Shown: piece by piece, positions 61,094-64,000 of the stretch
How the letters are laid out: each line of letters starts with the position of its first letter
Position numbering within the stretch: position 1 is the first letter of the stretch
From: Ipomoea triloba
Taxonomy: Eukaryota; Streptophyta; Magnoliopsida; Solanales; Convolvulaceae
Direction of reading: 5' to 3'
Length of the DNA stretch: 64,000 nt
Assembly (NCBI RefSeq): GCF_003576645.1
Contig: NC_044925.1
Span: 6,619,135 to 6,683,134, forward strand
Position numbers and translations under genes: made by a program
The notes under the pieces: generated by a model
Seen by the model: the letters and a program-made list of their open reading frames with translations, nothing else
The model's database searches: none
What the model was told of the DNA's origin: nothing

Positions 61094-62162
61094 GATGAAG
61101 ATGCATTTGCTTGGCTTGGTGATAAGCACTCATCAGAGTGGTCTAGATCCACTTCACTAGAGCTGCCAATTGTGACATCCTAGTGAATAGCATATCAGAA
61201 TCATTCAATGCAATGATCTTGGCAGCAAGAGAAAGCCCTGTGATTAATTGCTTTGAGATAATTAGAAAAAAAAAAATCATGCTAAGGCTATTTGAATCAA
61301 GAAGTAAGGTTGCTGAATGGACTGGAATAATTTGTCCAAGTATTGTGAAAAATATATGAGATTGATAAGGCTGCAGGTGGACTGATAGGATATCAGTGTG
61401 CTCTCATGTTGTTTGAGATAATTGGGACACATTCTGGGAAGTACACTGTTGATTTGGGTAGAAGATGTTGTTTTTGTAGGAAATGTGACCTATTGGAATC
61501 CCTTGCCAGTATCCCGTGTGTGCAATATGGATAAAAAAATGGGAAAGCACCTATTTGGCATTATGTGGATTCTTACTACTTAATTTCCACATACTTGAAA
61601 ACATATGATGGATGTATAAAGCCAATGTTAGAGTATGAAGAGTGGCTTGCTACAAGTAGATCACCTCCACTACCACTAGTGTATAATGCAAGGCTTAGAA
61701 GGCCTAGAAAGTTGAGGATAAAGTCTAGAGGTGAGATAAATAACAATGGTGTGTATTTGCTAAGGAGCCATGTTGGTTTACATTGTAAACAATTAGGTCA
61801 TAACAGAAGAAACCGTCCAAAATACCCATACACAAGGCCTATCAATCAGGTAAGATAGTTTAATTCTAATTAATTTGAATAAACCCATTACAAAATTTGT
61901 TGTGGTTAGTAACATTATCATTTTGCAGGTCAAAAGAAGAAAATCAAGTTGTAGGTCAAAAGGAGTACCTCAAGTCCAGGATGCAGTTCAATAGTCCATT
62001 AGAAGTGATGGGAGCCAGCAATTAACAAGAAAAAGAAAAGGAAAAGCTCCAATCAAGTCAACTAGGAAGAAAACAACAATCAAGAAGTATGCTACAAGAT
62101 CAAGAACCACATTCAAGTCTGATCTATATTCTCAGGGAATGACAAAGATCCAATCTTTGGAT
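60455..62162 (+). pseudogene. Second MULE transposase, decayed
   Basis: Recognisable blocks in order: VENEFTLMSDKQKGLLN and RHRFCVRHLHNNMRVAG (transposase core; RFCxRHL is typical), RATTVNNFTTALQELRNLDE, DAFAWLGDKHSSEWSRS, SESFNAMILAARESPVINCF, FESRSKVAEWTG, then the SWIM-like KYTVDLGRRCCFCRKCDLL, PIWHYVDSYYLISTYLKTYD, PPLPLVYNARLRRPRKLRIK and a degenerate zinc knuckle HCKQLGHNRRNRPKYP. The N-terminal DNA-binding domain is not seen. Duplications and stops break the frame throughout. It is related to, but not a continuation of, the remnant at 28-29.4 kb, since both contain the C-terminal block. Confidence 0.7.
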
Positions 62163-62402
62163 TAATTGACGTTTAGAAACTGTTTTTTGGATAGTTAATG
62201 GTGTAGTCTAGTGACTTTTATGAACTATTAGGTCACTAGCCTTGATTTAAGGCCAATTGCCTTTTGATGTGTGATTAGATCTATCTACTTTTTGATGTGT
62301 AATGGGATCTATCTACCTTTTGCTTTGTAATGGGATCTATCTATTATGTTAGAAATACATATAACAAGATTGATTATATTATTAATAAAAGGTAAATTGC
62401 AA

Positions 62403-62547
62403 ATTATTACGGAGTAATTCTTAATTAATAATAGTAATAATAATAATAATAATAATATAATTATAATTATAATAATAATAATCAGATAATAACAGGAGTG
62501 GTTATTATTATTAATATTAATCAATCAATAATTATTACTCCGTATTA
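62403..62547. repeat. Short inverted repeat with AT-rich core
   Basis: ATTATTACGGAGTAATT on the left and AATTATTACTCCGTATT on the right enclose (AAT)n-type sequence; probably a small Stowaway-like MITE. Confidence 0.45.
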
Positions 62548-62853
62548 ATCAATTATTTTTAAAGTTTTCCAAATAAATTTCTATCTAATAAATTTTCATA
62601 CTACGATATAAATCATGCAACCAATTTCACATGTTTCGTTCACACATCTTACCACTTTAGCTTCATACACCCAAATTTTTTTTACATACAATGGTCCCTA
62701 TTTTTGTTTTACTATAAATAAGATAAACGCCTTCAGTACTGCATGGGCAATCAAAGTACGATTAATTCGTCTTTACGAACTCAAGAACAACTGAGGAGAA
62801 ACCTTAGAATATGTGTTGGAAGATGTGGAGGTATATGTTCTTTACATATTGTT

Positions 62854-62890
<37 letters not shown>

Positions 62891-62935
62891 ATATTTCCAT
62901 TTCTTATGTGTTTATCGCTTCAATCTGATCATAAT

Positions 62936-63350
62936 TCATGAAGTTCTCACCCCAATTGTTTCATTTTTATATATTTATCTATTTGGTTGTTTTGATATGA
63001 AATAATTGAATCATAATATATATTTTTGTTGTTTCTTTTTAGGCTTTGATCTGGATTCTCAATTCTTCTGTCTTTCTTTATTATTTTTAGTTTTTGAATT
63101 TGTTTTTGTTATATAAAAGAGTACTCTGTTAGTTATTTCCTTAATCTCAACTGTGTAGTAATTTAATTACTAATTTTTTCTGTTCATAAAGTGTGATTTT
63201 TGCTCATACATTGCTCATGCCCTCATGAAGTTCCCACCCCAGTTGTTTCATTTTTATATATTTATCTATTTGTTTGTTTTGATATGAACTAATTGAATCA
63301 TAATATATATTTTTGTTGTTTCATTTTTATATATTTATCTATTTGTTTGT
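62936..63350. repeat. Direct repeat of ~105 bp
   Basis: CATGAAGTTCTCACCCCAAT ... TTTTGTTGTTTC near 62938-63040 recurs with few changes at 63224-63325, about 287 bp later. Confidence 0.75.
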
Positions 63351-63404
63351 TTGATTATTTATAATTTAACATTTAATTTTATTATTTAAATATTTAATAT
63401 AAAA

Positions 63405-63439
63405 ATATTATTCGTGCATCGCACATGTAATTTACTAGT
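63405..63439 (+). mobile_element. Helitron-like 3' end
   Basis: CGTGCATCGCACATG hairpin-like stem followed by TAATTTACTAG and then T, similar to the end of the Helitron at 40790. The matching TC 5' end was not identified. Confidence 0.4.
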
Positions 63440-63549
63440 TGGAAAAAAATTAATAGTCAAGTGTTAAAATTGTCCAAATTAAAAGTCGAGGACCAAATGT
63501 GAAAAATCACTATACTCGGGGGACCATTGCTGGAATTAACTCCTTGTTT

Positions 63550-64000
63550 ATTAAACTTTTGATTGTTTTTGGAGAAGTAATATCCTAAGGTCGCTTGTGT
63601 TCAGTGGCAATGGTGGGGAGGATATGAGGGTGAGGGTAGGTGAGGTTTTGGGTGTGAGGAGGGAGGGGGGATGCAACAAGTATCTTAGGTTACCCTTGTT
63701 GATTGGTAAGAACAAAAAACAAATTTTTGGTTTCTTGAAAGACAAAATTCTAGGGAGAATTCGGGGGTGGAATCAAAGGTTCCTTTCTAGGGCGAGGATG
63801 GAGGTTATTCTAAAAAGTATCATCCAAGCTATATCCTCATATGCTATGGGAGTGTTTCTTTTTCCAAGAGAGCTTATTAAAGATATTGAGACCACTATGA
63901 ATACTTATTGGTGGAGAGGGAATGAGAGGAGGGGTAAAGGTATTCATTGGAAATCTTGGGGAAAGTTGTGTGTTCCTAAGGAGTGGGGGGGGGGGGGGGT
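63550..64000 (+). pseudogene. LINE reverse transcriptase C-terminal / zf-RVT region, running off the window
   Basis: The plus-strand frame reads FSGNGGEDMRVRVGEVLGVR, CNKYLRLPLLIGKNKKQIFG, ILGRIRGWNQRFLSRARMEV, ILKSIIQAISSYAMGVFLFP and MNTYWWRGNERRGKGIHWKS. It aligns with the same region of the minus-strand LINE (about 58200-57900). The window ends in a poly-G run (from 63986) that may be an artefact. It starts abruptly near 63550, so the upstream RT core is missing. Confidence 0.75.

Overview
This window reads as nuclear DNA of a flowering plant, most likely a eudicot. It holds two multi-exon, plant-type housekeeping genes, both on the minus strand, in a low-GC sea of nested transposable elements. 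The elements include Athila-type and copia-type LTR retrotransposons, L1-type LINEs, tRNA-derived SINEs, a CACTA element, Mutator-like elements, a Helitron and several MITEs. Gene and repeat style fits an asterid such as a Convolvulaceae relative, but that is an impression, not something I can prove here. Most open reading frames are shadows or repeat noise, and I left them out.

Layout. 1-12.7 kb is a nested pile of retrotransposons. The 3' half of an Athila-like element on the plus strand (1-4120) abuts a CACTA element whose far end is not visible (4121-6639) and which carries a broken, captured phospholipase A1-II piece. The CACTA in turn sits inside a second Athila-like element on the minus strand (6640-12725). 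That element keeps its tRNA-Asp primer-binding site, gag, protease and an env-position ORF, but has no polymerase. 14.1-23.3 kb is a CPSF30 homologue (CCCH zinc fingers plus YTH domain, seven coding exons). The zinc-finger half is intact, while the YTH half carries a frameshift at the exon 3/4 junction and a second one near the C terminus. 23.6-27.9 kb holds two tandem MITEs, a Pack-MULE with an AAA-ATPase fragment, a Harbinger MITE and a 395-bp palindrome. 28-30 kb is a decayed MULE transposase. 30.4-32.2 kb has a copia LTR remnant and a composite tandem repeat. 32.8-37.6 kb is the 5' part of a copia element (LTR, tRNA-iMet primer site, gag, protease). 37.6-39 kb is a promoter-like insert with two minisatellites, one made of hairpin units. 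39.6-40.8 kb is a Helitron. 41.3-46.0 kb is a minus-strand copia-type non-autonomous element holding the assembly gap.

46.9-55.5 kb is a complete seven-exon gene for the UPF0235 protein At5g63440 homologue (an N-terminal STEEP1-like zinc domain joined to a DUF167 domain). It is the clearest functional gene in the window. 55.7-64 kb is again repeats: a SINE, a 5'-truncated LINE with a perfect 18-bp target duplication, a copia RT scrap, another SINE, a second decayed MULE riddled with perfect local duplications, a Helitron-like end and a plus-strand LINE running off the window.

The two host genes act in RNA 3'-end processing (CPSF30) and in a poorly characterised conserved process (UPF0235). 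Nothing links them functionally beyond being neighbours. The remaining content is mobile-element biology: several elements are deletion derivatives that would depend on relatives elsewhere, and at least two carry fragments of host genes.
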